64,000 nucleotides of DNA from Sialis fuliginosa (taxonomy: Eukaryota; Arthropoda; Insecta; Megaloptera; Sialidae), in the NCBI GenBank assembly GCA_961205875.1, contig OY540810.1, positions 27,466,001 through 27,530,000 of the forward strand, written 5' to 3'. The notes under the pieces were generated by a model. The model saw only the letters and a list, made by a program, of their open reading frames with translations, did not search any database and was not told the origin of the DNA. The position numbers and the translations under genes were made by a program. This document shows positions 33,524-46,494 of the stretch, piece by piece. How positions within the stretch are numbered: the stretch's first letter is position 1; each line of letters begins with the position of its first letter.

Positions 33524-35205
33524 ATATTTTTTCTATTAACTATGATAACCTAGGCTACAGTTTATGCTTTTACATTCTAATATTTCTAATAGACTATATA
33601 TGTTATATTTATAACATATAGAAATTTTCTTTGAAAAATTCTTGTAGTAAAACAATATTTATTTGCTTGTTACAAATTTAATATTTGCTATGATTCCGTA
33701 GTCAGCTGTGAGTTAGTTTTTTACAACCACTGGTATACAGGGTATACACACGTATACCTCCTACGTATTATAAATCCAAATATACCAATTATATTTAATA
33801 ACTCTTGAAAGATTCACCGGCAAAAAGGATGTAAGAGGCATCGGGCTCGTGTATTCAAATACCCGGAACCAATTTCACGCATATTTACTTCCGGCCATGG
33901 CTGTTTAATGCGTTATTTACGCCGGCCGTTTTCTTGTCAGATTGTTTTTCAACTAAACTGAACTTATAGCACTACGCTTGCGCTTTTACGGCAGTTTTAT
34001 GACATTATTCTATAATGTTTCTTCTTCTGAATGCATTGTGAGTGTAAATCAATTCCCTGCTTATAAAAAAATAAATAAAATCGAAGAGGACCTTAAAAGC
34101 ATGTCTGAGATAAAATATATTTACTACTTCAAAATTAGAATAGTTTCATCGTGATGAAATACGACCAATAAATTGTGTTCTACTCTCACATCTCAAGAAT
34201 AAGAAACTATCTTAATATCTTATATTATCTTGCGTATAATAATTATTTATAAGTAAAAATACTAAAAAGTCTAAATTTAAAAGTTAGAAGATAATTATAG
34301 ACAAAAATAGAGAATCATCAAATAATTAAAAAGTCTTACTTTAAGTAAAAAACCATCTGATTATCGTAATTACTTTTAAAATTGTTTTAAGCCAACCTTA
34401 ATTAATCAACATCAAAAGTTTTTTAAATGTAGATAATGTTATAAGCTTGAAAAATTGTGTTATGGAAATTTTTACAACATTTAAGTTATTTAAAACTGCA
34501 TACAAATGGAATAAGAACATTTATTTTTATTTTTATCATTTTATGTTTGGTAAACATAAAATAAATCGAACTATGTTTTTGAAGAAATGTCGGTAACAGG
34601 TGGTTCAACATGATACATTATTACTTTAGAATTCTTATGAATATAAAAAATGTTATGGATAAATGAAAAGCTGATCTAGGAGGAATTGGAATCAATAAAA
34701 CTCTTCGTTCGTTGAAATATCAATCGAGAAATGACAATTTTAGTACCGAATAGCTATAAAACGAGCATTGCACAAAAATTGTTAGAGGTATACATACATT
34801 TGCTAGTCTTGTAATATCATTTAAAATATGTACTTGCTCTTCGCATATAGGTACTGTAAGACCAGGAGTGTACTGGATATGGTTTATTCGAATTGGGAAA
34901 AATTATGAATAATTTTCGAAAATTTGGTATTTTCTTAGCATTGTTCAAATGCAATATACCTTACGAAAGGTAGAATAATTTCATTGTTGATATCATTCAA
35001 GGATATTTTCTATATACATATAATTCAATTAACTCAACACAAAAGATAGGCATATGTGGATTATTGGAATTTGAAATTGAGATACAAGAAATTTATTTTG
35101 TTTTCTGGAACGTACTTCAATAGTAAAAAAATAAAAAATGTTTACTATTTTTGAAGTTAAATTAGAAATACTATTTTAAATATAAGGAAATAATTACGCA
35201 TGTAC
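33524..35205. other. AT-rich DNA with a GC-richer patch at 33825-33950
   Basis: The patch contains ACCGGCAAAAAGGATG, CATCGGGCTCGTGT and TTCCGGCCATGG, is not repeated elsewhere in the window, and carries no long frame. It is a candidate conserved non-coding element. The rest is featureless. Confidence 0.4.
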
Positions 35206-35636
35206 TAGAGATGGGAAATGAATCTTTTTAGTGAATCGAGTCATTTGAATCAATTCAGTAATAAAAATCGTTCAGTGAGTCGTTTTCTTATAGAATATGC
35301 AAAAAGAAAAATTGAAGATTTTTTTTTAGCTGTACTTTATTAAATTCCTGCTAGAACTTATAAAAAAAAAGAAGTCAAAATCAAATAATTAATAATTGAT
35401 GACTTTTTTTTTGATCTTAACATAAAATTTTTATACTTTTTTTTGCTTACATAAAAAATTAGTTTATGTATTGTAATTATTGTACAATATTATACGAATC
35501 TTTTCTTTTATATTTTACAATATAGAAAAAAAGAAAAAATAGAATGATTCTTTTTTAAAATAGTGATTCGAGTCGATTCGTTCACCGAAAAGAATCGTTC
35601 CAAAAGAACGAATCGTTCACGAATTACACATCTCTA
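35206..35636. mobile_element. hAT MITE with GAATCG/CGATTC subterminal repeats
   Basis: A 431-bp element with ends TAGAGATGGGAAATGAATC and the complement of TAGAGATGTGTAATTCGTG. Flanking 8-mers GCATGTAC and GTAGGTAT agree at five of eight positions, a decayed duplication. Both ends carry clusters of GAATCGTTC / GATTCG motifs, typical of hAT subterminal repeats. The interior is AT-rich and non-coding. The TAGAG start is shared with the elements at 25749 and 38810. Confidence 0.7.
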
Positions 35637-37661
35637 GTAGGTATGTACGTGTAAAAGTAATTTTTCAGCAGCATTAATATTTTCACTAAGGATATACTGA
35701 AGCGGGTTTTGAACGAATAATCGAAAATTGACTTTTTGGTAGATAGTTATTAATTTGAAATTTATGGTATGAAACATTTCTCTTTTGTTTTGGTCGTTAT
35801 TTTGACCAGTCTGATTGTTTTAGCCAAATCCGAGTATTTGTAAAACACACAGAACCGATTGAACACCGAAGCCGAATTGAATATTCGATGTTTCCCCTAT
35901 TTTCTGCGGATAGTATTTAAGCGCGCGATATTTTATATACCTTGAGCATTAAATGTATTGTATTTCAGCAATAACATTTTAAATTCTGAGCATTATACAA
36001 AACATAAAGTGTGACATTAAAAATAATTTTTTGAGTAATAACATTTCCGTTTTGGCATTAAAATGTTATTTGCGCAGTAATGTTTGCGTTTATTATTTTT
36101 GTATAATTTAATTTGCTTTAGTGTTCCAATACGCCTCCCCAAATAAAAGAAAAGTAAACCTGAAGAATATGCAATTACTGACGTTACAACTATCAAATAT
36201 AGTGTTGATGTGTTAGAATAAACCTTACGTAACCTATCTTAACCTAATTTAATCTTACTAAAACTGAACAACCCAAAACTAATTAGGACAGTTAACTTGT
36301 ATTTTATTAGAACATCTCTGTACGATTTATAAAATATTATATAAATGCAAGATTGCTCATTTAGTATACAAATCTCACCAACCTAACACTCATTTAGCCA
36401 TTTTAAAGAGAATTTTTTTATATGTAATTTTATTTTTTTAATGAACAAAAAGTATTTTCTTAACGATAGTTTATATTATCTATTGCTAAAACACAAAAAA
36501 ATACTGTTCAATATTGTTTACAAATGCTATAATAATTTATTATAGTGTAAGAATAGTTTATTTAAAGCTCTTCACTATTTCTCATTTCATTTAAAATAGT
36601 GCGCGTTTAATTTGTTCCCTTTTTCTGCAAAGAGAGAGTCGTTTCCACAATATTTAGTAATTAGTAACCCAACAAGTAATTTTTAATTTCTTATTGATGT
36701 AAATAAGAATATATTCTATGAAACAATGTTCATCCCTCACGGGGTAAACTTAGACACCATACATGCATACATTTGGCCGTTTTATAATATAATTTAAAAC
36801 ATGTCTGATGTGCGCTCACGTTGGTCCCGGCAGGTCTACGCCACTGACTCATTTATCATTCATATTTTTCTTTGGAGAGAACATGTCTTGTGTAACAAGA
36901 AGATAGCAGTACAACACATAGCATTTGTGAGGTTATGTACGCTTGCAACTAATGGTGAGTTGCTGCCACAATGCACTATTGCTCTTGCTCACCTCGACAA
37001 AATGTGAGGTTATGTTTTATGGAAATTGTTGTACTGGATACAAAAATAAACCTTCTTGATGTTTGCACGCAGTAAACCTAGACTTGCGTATCTGCTTTAA
37101 TATGGCGTTTATTATTTAGCTATTGTAGGGATATTTAAAAATTTATATATGAAGAGTAAAAGGATAAAATGGGTTTCGTCATAGACATAGAGAATGGACC
37201 ACGCATCTGACTCGAAAACAGAGCTGTGTTAAAAGAAAGAGATAGAAAATGATTTGGGATATACTTGTCCTTATTTAAACAGGAGTAACTATTTAATTCT
37301 TCTTAGAAAAAGAGATAGCATCTCTCTCACTGTTTTGGAGAAATGTTACACCATTATGTTAATATATAATGCGCGATCCATGCTCTATATCTATGGGCTT
37401 CGTTCATTTTTTTCAAATCTGAGACTATGGCGGTTTTTTTATATTTTATTATTATTATTGGATAGTAAGTTTGGTCCATAAAAAATAATCGTTATGTTGT
37501 CTTGGGATTTGAAGAATTTAGTTTCTTCGCAGATTAAATCTACAGATACCCTTAAAAGATTGTATTTTTTTCACTTGCGAAAAAATTATTTACACTATCA
37601 GGCATGTGCGTTTTAAATACCTATCCAATTGCCACAATCGAAAAAATAGGCCAAATCTACC
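35637..37661. other. AT-rich DNA, nothing recognised
   Basis: A 68-codon frame at 36801-37007 lies in a less AT-biased patch (GGTCCCGGCAGGTCTACGCC) but has no family match and no splice context that decides it. No gene called. Confidence 0.45.
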
Positions 37662-37663
37662 TA

Positions 37664-38028
37664 TAGTCTGTTTCATTTAAGATTGCAGCGGTAGCTAACA
37701 TAAAAAACAAAATACGCACTGCTGATTGGGCAAAACGTCAGGTAGATTCACAATAACACAATTTTCACTGACGTAATACATCTACTAATTCATGTTGCTT
37801 TGGAAACAAATACAATTAAATTCAAAATGTGCATTACGAGTATATTATCGACATTAGGATATAAGAAAACTAGAGTTTTATTTCTTACAAATTTCATTAA
37901 AAGTTTTCATATACATATTAAAATATTACTATCTTTATTCTGTGGGCTAGCCTAGTACGAGAATAGTGCCTGTGTGAATCGTACCGTCTAATCCGCGCCC
38001 ATCACTGCAATCTTAATGAAACAGACTA
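37664..38028. mobile_element. MITE with TAGTCTGTTTCATT termini (TA target site)
   Basis: A 365-bp element with left TIR TAGTCTGTTTCATTTAAGAT and right TIR complementary to TAGTCTGTTTCATTAAGATT, continuing to TGCAG on both sides. The TIR is about 25 bp with a single-base indel. TA duplication lies at 37662-37663 and 38029-38030. The interior has GC-richer patches (GTACCGTCTAATCCGCGCCC) close to the right end but no coding frame. A Tc1/mariner-type origin is likely. Confidence 0.82.
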
Positions 38029-38030
38029 TA

Positions 38031-38801
38031 GTATCTACCAGTTTTATTTATTTTCTATTTCAAAATTTTAAAAAGTAATTCATACAATTTTTGATGGATT
38101 TCGTAGTCTAACAATAAGTCTAATGACTTCTTTATTTAGATTGCATTGGTGACCAACATATTTCATCTAATAAATCCGATTTCTAGAAAATAAATTATTC
38201 AAGTGTTCAGCACTATAGTAAAACTATGAATTATCATGCACGAATTCAAAGAGATTTATTATGTACTAGGAAAATATGAGAGAGTATGAAAAAAAAACGT
38301 TTGAAGCAGATTTATTACATAAAATATTCCTATTCTATCTGGGGCATAATATTTTTATTTTTCGTGCAAGAGATCATATTCAAATGAAATGATGATAAGA
38401 TAGATATCTGCATTGAGCGTGCGCATGCGCTTTGTGACACAGCATCGTTTATTTAAAAGGTTGCACACTTGAGCAGCGGCATGGCTTGCTGCGATCCTAC
38501 AAAACACACATATTCATTGCTGTGGTGTTTTATTTATTACTCACCGTTTTTGTATGTCGTGCATGTACATTTGTACATATGCACTTCAGGCTGAATGTAA
38601 TTTTAAATCTTTTATTTCAGCCCTTTTTTTAGTTTAATATCTTCTTCTTTAGTTAATATTTATTTTACAATAGCTAAAGGATTTCGGTTGGATCTTTTAT
38701 GATTTATTTTGCATAAGTTGATGAGGATTATTTATAAAGAAATTTTGTAGAGGATTTTTTATCAATTTTTTTATTTTTATTTTGCACTAGTTTTTTATAT
38801 T
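38031..38801. other. AT-rich DNA, nothing recognised
   Basis: A patch at 38410-38500 (GAGCGTGCGCATGCGCTTTG) contains a CpG-rich near-palindrome GCGCATGCGC. It could be a transcription-factor site or an old repeat end; nothing decides it. Confidence 0.4.
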
Positions 38802-38809
38802 ATTATAAC

Positions 38810-39081
38810 TAGAGATTGGAAAAATAGTTGTTATTTTCAATGAAATAGTTACTAGTTGAATTTTTTTTGGAAAATAGTTTTTTTTACGATTTAATAAGTG
38901 CAAACGAAGCAGTAAAAAGTATCGCAAATAGTTTAAAAATAGTTGGAAAGGTAGTTGCAAATAGTTGATTTCAAATTGTGTTCAATCAAACCAGTTTTCT
39001 GAAAACGGTGGAGATATGTAATAAAAATTACAATAAATGCATTTTTACGCAGTAGTTGAAAAACTATTTTTCCAATCTCTA
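38810..39081. mobile_element. hAT MITE with AAATAGTT subterminal repeats
   Basis: A 272-bp element with a perfect 20-bp TIR, TAGAGATTGGAAAAATAGTT. Flanking 8-mers ATTATAAC (38802-38809) and ATTATAAT (39082-39089) match at seven of eight. At least eight copies of AAATAGTT or close variants are spread along the element, in both halves, a striking density of putative transposase-binding repeats. No coding. Confidence 0.82.
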
Positions 39082-39089
39082 ATTATAAT

Positions 39090-42000
39090 TTACCAGATGT
39101 ATTTGTTTGGCGACATAGTACTCTGAAACTATAAAATATATGTTCTTCAAATGTGTGCGGTATACAATATATATAGGTATAATCTAATTTTTATTGCAAG
39201 TATAAAAATTTCAAGTTATTTCGTTGAATTGTTCAGTGGTTACAGTTCTTTAAGAGGAAATGAAAATGCTGATAAAAGAAATAATGATTTATAGTCGCCA
39301 AATAGTTATTCTTAAGATTTGGTAGTTTCTGATTTAAATGGATTTATCTATTTATTTATTTATTTGCTTCTTAAAAATTTATCTTGAAGTTTTGGTTACC
39401 ACACCGGTTGAACCAGAGGGTAAGAAACAGGATAGAATTGAAAATATGTTTTTTATTTGACTGTAAAATACTTTGAATTTTATAAATTTCAATAAAAAAT
39501 GATCAGAAGAATAATTTCAAAACAGACGCATCAACTCGCCAAATTCGTTTTCATTTAGTGCTGCATTGTAAAGTAGGAATATTCAATTAAATACAGAATT
39601 ACACTATAAATGAATGTGTTTTACAAAAGCAACAGAGATTAACGCAAACACGAATTACATAATGATTATTGATGAAAAAAAACTATCAGCATTTGTCGGA
39701 AATACGAGAACATGGAATAAAAAAATATATACATATGCACAGTTTCCATTTAATGAATTTAAAAATTAAAACGGTTGATTAAAACTAGTGAATGTTTATC
39801 TTGTTTGATTTACAATGCAAATGAGAATATTATGACACTTATATTTTTTTGTATTTGTTTTTACTTCTGTGAAATTTTAAAATTGATTTAATTGTAAATT
39901 TAGAATTTTCATGAAAATTATAAATTTACTGTTTAACACAAATGTTTCACAAATTTGTAGTGGCAGTTAATTTTTGGAAACCTAAATAAACTTTGTAGGT
40001 ATGTTTAGTTGTATCTAGCTGTCAAAGGAATGCACATGGGTCGCGTTTACTTGGTATAAATATAAACAGTATTTGGATTGATACTGTTTTCAAAAAGTCA
40101 AAAATTTTTCAAGAATCCTTCAAAAACGAAGAAATTTTCGAATCGTTTAAAAACAGAAAATCAGCAACCGTAAATCATAACGAAGACTAATGTTAAAAAT
40201 ATGATTAAAGAAGCAAGAGAATGGGCAAAAAATTAAATTTCATTAAATTCAGTAATTTTTCCCATAATTATTTATTGGATGTAAGAAAAAGCAGAATTTC
40301 TGAATGTGTTATATATACTTGATGTGAGTATTTATTTTATATCCACGATTGCTCTGATATACATAATTTCATTACTCTAGCTGCTAGAATCTAGAAAATG
40401 GTTGTAACTTATTTTGCTTTATTTATTTTTTCAGGTTCAACGATAAAAAAATCAACCAAAAAAAAACAACAGAAAATTGATAAAGAAAATGTAATTATTT
40501 TTATAATTACTATCATAATCACCACAATTCTGTTAATAACAGTTCAAATGCGATGTTGAAAAGCATTTTATAGACTTATAATTCATATGTAAGTCTATAA
40601 AAGTAAATTTTTTTTCACAACTCATAGCTACAGTAATAATAATAATTTTATGTTCTTCTCAATTAATTTTAAATAATAATTATTCTATCTAAAAAATTTT
40701 GTGTATTCTAATTTTATACTATACCTAATTTTATGTATTTTCAGAGAGACCCGAGTATCCCGTACAAAGACTACAGACCCATAAATCTGGATCATTCTTT
40801 TGAGTACTAGCGTCTCCCGTACAGAGACTAGAGTCTCTCTTCCAAGCGTCTCCCATCGAGTCTCCCTGAGTGACATACGGAATACTCCATAGGAGACTCT
40901 CGTTGGAATACTCTGGAATACTGTATTTTTTTATCTCGGGCAAAACGATTAATTCCATGTTTTGAAGGAAATGGAAGTTAGAAAATTGTGCCCATCGAGA
41001 TAAGGTCAGATTCTGATTGTACTACTTTCAAAATGATAAGAAAAAAGGGTTTTCGTATGGAAGCTATGCGTGTGTCTGACTGTAGAATTTTTTTTTGTGC
41101 CCTGATTTCAATGATCGTCTTAGTGATGACTTAAGACTAATTGATTTTGGTGCTAATTGATTCAGAGGTTTTGGTTATGAACATATTTGTGGATATTTTC
41201 ACCTATAATATGTCATCTAACAATAAATATAGTTTTTTTGACAATTTCAATGATATTTTAAATTTATAAAATTATTTTACATAAAAAATGATTAAAACGA
41301 TATATAATTTATTGTGATGTTTATTGTTAGGTACCTTTTCAATTAGTTATTTTAAATAAATTGTAGAGCCCTCTTCCATCTTCTTAATTTTCTAAAATTT
41401 CAATTTATCAGATAACTATTTTATCTTTATTTATAGCCATTTTATTTCTATTTGTACGTCTTTTCTAATATGTAGCAAATTTTCACAAGGATAAATAGCG
41501 TACCATATGTAAAAACTTTACTGGATAAAATCTGTTGAAATTGAAACCTAGAGCAGCACATATATGAAAACCCCGGAAAATGAAATAGTGTTCATGAGCA
41601 AGACATATTACAGCAGTTAAGTTAATAGCCTTATGAAAGAATTTTGAAAGGCGGCTTTTATTCATTCCCATGTTTTCTACTCATGTACTAAGTTTTCTAT
41701 TCTACTAGACAAAGTTAAGTTGTTGGTTTCAGATGTATACATTTTGTTTATTACAATAAAATATTTTTTATTTTGTCTCTATTTTAGCGAGGGGGTATTC
41801 GCTAAAGCCGAAAGTTCGTTAAGTATAAAGAAATCAGGTTCTTATGTGCCTACAAGTTTGTTATTAAAATTAAGCACGTACAATTTTATTTAACAGATTT
41901 TGATTTTATTTTATAAATAAAATGTTTAATTCATTGCGCTCAAAATTAAAAAATTACCTTTTACTTTTGTTTACTATATACTTACAAAGTTACACTGTAA

Positions 42001-42882
42001 TTGTATTTTATATTATGTCAAAAATGTATTAATAAAATGCATCTTCATTTCAATAAGTATTCATATGTGTACAATAAACACTTTTTTTGTGAGATATTGT
42101 CTTTTATATATTTCAAAATTGTTATATGAAGTGGAACAGTTATTGAGAATCACAATCACAATGTATGCATCATCCAAAAGAAGTTATTATTAATCATACA
42201 CAACAAACTCTTAATATCGAGTCATTTATTAGAAAACTGCAATCTACAAATCATAGAACACATTTTTCCATTCCATTAATTTTCTCGCAGATTCAATCTA
42301 AGGAAAATATAAACACATTGTCAGCATATAAATAAAACGGGAATATATGGCAATAATTTACTGACAACAAAAGATAGAAATGAAAATATAAATCAATTGA
42401 TAATCTCAGCAACGCCTATTTTTATGCGCCACCTAACGAAATTCGTATTGTCTTTGGAATAATCTTGTACTAGTCAGCAGATGATTTCGTTTTGTTGGTG
42501 TTGGCAGCACTGCGATGCGGCAGCCTGCAGACACGTACACTCGATTGTCGTAGCGCCGTTTATTTTCGACGATATAAAATTACGAATGCGAATCATCATC
42601 TCAAATTGATTGATTCTCATTCTGTAGAACATGATGTTGAAGTCAGACAAATCAATTTGATGCAAAAAAATGTATATAGTTTCGTATAAATAACACGTAC
42701 TATTATATCGTACAATATTCGGAATTGTTTTTGCGTCTGTTCCTTTGATTGCAGCGAATAGTATAGAAATATGCCATACATGAAATTATTGGATTACCGT
42801 TGACTGATTGCAATAAAAATTACAAAAGAATGTTCTTGTGTTCTATTCAGAATATTACTAAAATATATGAAGACTTTTATTT
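39090..42882. other. AT-rich DNA; GAGACTC-rich cluster at 40740-40930; mixed patch at 42480-42600
   Basis: The 40740-40930 cluster repeats GAGACT / AGTCTC / GTCTCCC and GGAATACTC motifs at irregular spacing, and includes the palindrome AGAGACTAGAGTCTCT. The patch at 42490-42570 is GC-richer (CAGCACTGCGATGCGGCAGC) and open on both strands, but matches no known protein. Nothing else is recognisable. Confidence 0.4.
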
Positions 42883-43405
42883 GAGAAGCAGCAGAACAAA
42901 ACCGAATAAATCCATTTTTGTAAATTTTATAGGAGAGGTCAAAATGTAACTCTCCTATTTTCATGTCTTTTTTTAAAACTTTTATGTATGGTTATAGGTA
43001 GGTACACAAGTTGGAAGATGGATAAGTTTAAAAAATTAGATATCGTTGGATTTATCCGGTTTTGTTCCATTATAAGTTGGATTTATCCACATTTGAACCA
43101 CAGAGACATCTTAATCTGTAATGGCAAAAAGTTTTAACTGAAAGAAAACAATAATAATTAAACATTTTAATGAATAAGGCACATTTTGTCTGAAATTTTA
43201 ACATAATAATCGTATACAAACTTTTTTTGTCTTTTTAATGTGGATTTGTAAGATTTTGTTCCGAGACACGTTTTTAAAAAGGTTTTAGCAATATTTGATC
43301 CATAATCTTTGGTCAGTCGATTCAGTGATGTTTGAAAATGCCGAATCGAAAAAAAAGTCATTACCGTTCAAAGTGGATTTAACCGATTTTGTTCTGCTGC
43401 TCCTC
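42883..43405. mobile_element. unclassified TIR element, 523 bp
   Basis: The left end GAGAAGCAGCAGAACAAAAC and the right end, complementary to GAGGAGCAGCAGAACAAAAT, give a TIR of about 33 bp with a few mismatches. Inside, GGATTTATCC and GGATTTAACC motifs recur (about 43049, 43078, 43373), including next to the right TIR. The flanking T-rich sequence gives no convincing target duplication. A 64-codon minus-strand frame in it has no family match. Confidence 0.75.
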
Positions 43406-44716
43406 ATTTTGTTTAAACATTTTGAACAGTTCGAGAATACTTACTAACAATATATTTAGTAATTCAGTAATAAATCTACATTTACGTTATTCCAAATATT
43501 GAATTGTTTTGTATATTACATATATATAATCACAATAATCTCAGTAGTGTACGGTTTCAGTAAACAATAATATTCAATTTAGTGTTATATATTATGATAC
43601 ATATATATGTATATTAAATATATATAAATGTATTGAATTTTCTAAGCTAGCTCTATACAATCTAATTGTTATATGTATGTGTCGACTAATTGCAGAAATA
43701 AATAATATGATAAACATTAAAAAAATAGTATAAGTTTTCCTATATATACTATACCTATTATTTTTTCCAATTTTAGTATTCAAATATATTTTAACTGCTT
43801 GCATTTAACGATATAAATAATAGTATTTTTCACAGAGACATCGTTGTTATTAATACAATCTTATCACCCTAGTACTCTAGTATGATTTTTTTTGTCTTTG
43901 ATCCTCTTCTTCATGAATCTCGAAGCAATAAAGACATTTTTTTAAAGTAGACTCCAAAATTATTTTCTACCGAGAGTCCACCATCGTCATAACACGTCAC
44001 TGTGCGCAAGTTATAAAAAATTAGCGTGCGGACAATTTAGCTCGTACTCCTAAACTATAAGAGGACAAGCGTTTGAGTAGACTGGCGAGGAGGGTGAGCA
44101 TCAATGCATTCACCAATTTTGAAATACACGCAGACAAAACATTCATCTGTTTCAAAAGAAAAATATATTTATAAATCACTACAAAAGCTTTAAACCTTAC
44201 AAAGCAGATTTCTTTATAATCTGTACCGAATTACAACCTTTATTTCATATAATATCATACACCGATATTACCGAGTTTAATTAAAAATAATATCTACTAC
44301 ATATAAGAAAAGCCACTGTGAAATTATGAACTAATTAACTTTTTTGTGTAACAATACAGAAACGAACACATAAGTTCTTCTTTATTTCTGTAGATGTTCC
44401 AGTGCTTTTGTATGCTACATAATACTGTGCAATTGGACAATATACAGGAGCTAGCGTGCTTTGTGCAGAGATTGTATGACTTTTGCGTTTTATAAATTTA
44501 CTAAACGCTATACTGTGCTTGGCGATTCGCCTTTACAGTGTCCATTGTTACTATTTGTTGCATATTGGTGTCATGCAAGGTAGTTTTATTAGAAGGGAAA
44601 TGCAATCAAATGTATATCAAATGAATGAACTTAAAAATAAACAAATAATAAACTAAAATCATTGCAATTCAGTTCGAAGGTTTTTGGCAAGGTTAGTAAA
44701 TACACAGGTTGTCTCA
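43406..44716. other. AT-rich DNA; mixed patch at 43960-44110
   Basis: A stretch near 43970-44100 has near-balanced composition and is single-copy in the window. No exon, RNA gene or element could be supported. Confidence 0.4.
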
Positions 44717-44892
44717 CAAGGGGACCACAAGATCCTTGTCGCACCAATTTGCTTTAAAAAAATTAGGGTTATAATAGTTGTATAGACAAACTTACACACC
44801 AAGCCGTTTGACGAAAAAGCAAACGAAAACAATTTTTATGAAATTCCTCTGCAAATTCGCTTAAACATATGTACTATAAAAAAATCGATCGC

Positions 44893-44966
44893 ACCGAGGA
44901 TCAAATTCGGCCATTCACGGTTATCAGCCTGTAGCGCTAACGACCGAGTCACCGCTAGTGTTGCGT
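44893..44966 (-). repeat. tRNA-like sequence (SINE head or tRNA pseudogene)
   Basis: On the minus strand it reads GTGACTCGGTCGTTAGCGC (A-box-like D arm), then CAGGCTGATAACCGTGAA resembling an isoleucine-type anticodon arm with GAT, then GGCCGAATTTGATCC as a degenerate B box. The acceptor stem does not pair well, and the T arm deviates from GGTTCGA, so it is not a working tRNA gene. A tRNA-derived SINE head is the likeliest source. Confidence 0.45.
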
Positions 44967-44991
44967 TTGACTTCAACTGGATAGGTACATA

Positions 44992-46494
44992 CAGGGGCGC
45001 CGACTTCTTAAAAATATTGGGGGGCCCAATTTTTTTTGACTCCCTCCTCCATTATATAAGATAAAATAATAATATCATATACCCCCCACCCCCTATAAAG
45101 TTTACGTTAGATGCTTTATCAATAAATAGCCATTTTAAGTTTATAAATAAAAACATCCCTTAAATTTCACGTTTTTAGGTCCAAAGAAAAATGATTTTTC
45201 GGACATTTCGACATATGAGAGTAAAAGCGGTAAAAAATGGTAAATTTTGAATGACTATATAACAGTCAATTTTCATCAAAAAAACTTTTTCGACCAGCCA
45301 TATTGACAGGCGTGACCTCTAATTTTTTTCTCCAAAGCATCTCCAATACCTATCTTTACTCAGAAATAAGTTATGAGCAATTTAGTGAAAATTTGAAAAA
45401 TTTGTGATTTTTTGAGCTTGAGCGCGATCCTACAGACTCAATTTTTTTTAAATGTAGCTTACACTAATATCTTTAAGAGTATCACGGGCCCAAAGACCCT
45501 CGCGACTTCCTTCCTTTTTTAAAAAACAAATTAAAACTCATAAACCAACAAAGAAGTAAATTGAATAGTTAATATCTTAGCTTGGCGCGATCCTACAGAC
45601 TCATTTTTTTTTAAATGTAGCTTACACTATTATCTTTAAGAGTATCACGGGCCGAAAGACCCTTGCGACCTCCTTTCCTTTTTTAAAAACAAATTAAAAC
45701 TGATAAACTAACAAAGAAGTAAATTGAATAGTTAATATTTCAGCTCGGCGCAGACAGACTCAATTTTTTTTTTAAATGTAGCTTACACTATTGTCTTTAA
45801 TGCCGGCTCTACACGTTGGCCAACATTGTGGACGAATGTTGAGCAGGTGTTTGTGCTTACCTTGGTTTGTATTGGAATGATGGCCCACAAGTTGGGGCGA
45901 GATCCGTGTGGTGTCGGTTTTTAACAAAAGATCAAAGTCATTTATTTTGTATGGATACAAATAAGCAAAGTATATTTTTTTGTGTTATGTGTCATATAAT
46001 CTTATATTAGTGCGCAACACAGTAAAAAAAAGATAAAAGAAATACTATAGAAAAAAATCGACGGGCCCGCTGGCCCCATACAGCCCTGGTCTAAACTATT
46101 ATTAGTTGATACTGGAAATAGATAACATTTATTAATACTAAACCGGTCATCAAATTTCATAACTGCATCACAATAGGTTCTTAAGATATTAAATAAAAAC
46201 TAATTTTCTAAAAATCTTCGGAGAGCTACATATGTAGCTTCTTTATGAAAAAATTTCGGACACATGTTAATATAAAGTTTTTTGTTTAAAATATTTTTCT
46301 CAATAGTTTGGCACGACAATACTGAATCAACTGTATTGTAGGTTCTGGTTGACTGTGACGTATGCTTTTCATATACTTTTATTATAGTCAACTACACAGG
46401 CAGAAGGCATACATTTATTGGGGGGGCTCAGCCCCCCCGACGGTAATATTGGAGGGGCTTGAGCCCTTTAAGCCCCATGTAGTCGGCGCCCCTG
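44992..46494. mobile_element. hAT non-autonomous element, 1503 bp, perfect 8-bp target duplication
   Basis: The TIR CAGGGGCGCCGACT is perfect over 14 bp at both ends. GGTACATA flanks it on both sides (44984-44991 and 46495-46502). Near the right end, GGGGGGGCTCAGCCCCCCC and GGAGGGGCTTGAGCCC form strong hairpins. The interior includes a 163-bp tandem repeat (45422-45800) and no transposase frame. Identical duplications indicate a comparatively recent insertion. Confidence 0.92.
45422..45800 (+). repeat. tandem repeat, period 163 bp, about 2.3 units
   Basis: Units start at 45422, 45585 and 45748. Each begins GCGCGATCCTACAGACTCA (or the variant GCGCAGACAGACTCA), continues AAATGTAGCTTACACT, and the first two include GAGTATCACGGGCC and ACAAAGAAGTAAATTGAATA. 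The third unit is cut short by unrelated sequence starting GCCGGCTCTACACGTTGGCC at 45802. Units are about 90% alike by eye. Confidence 0.9.

Noticed and set aside
44893-44966. Functional tRNA-Ile gene
   Set aside because: The acceptor stem does not pair and the B box is degenerate. Kept only as a tRNA-like or SINE-derived sequence.
45422-45800. CRISPR array
   Set aside because: The units are 163 bp, contiguous and without unique spacers. This is a plain tandem repeat in a transposon.
45772-45960. 62-codon minus-strand frame inside the hAT element
   Set aside because: Looks protein-like by composition, but overlaps the tandem repeat and a GCCGGCTCTACACG element end. It does not resemble hAT transposase motifs.
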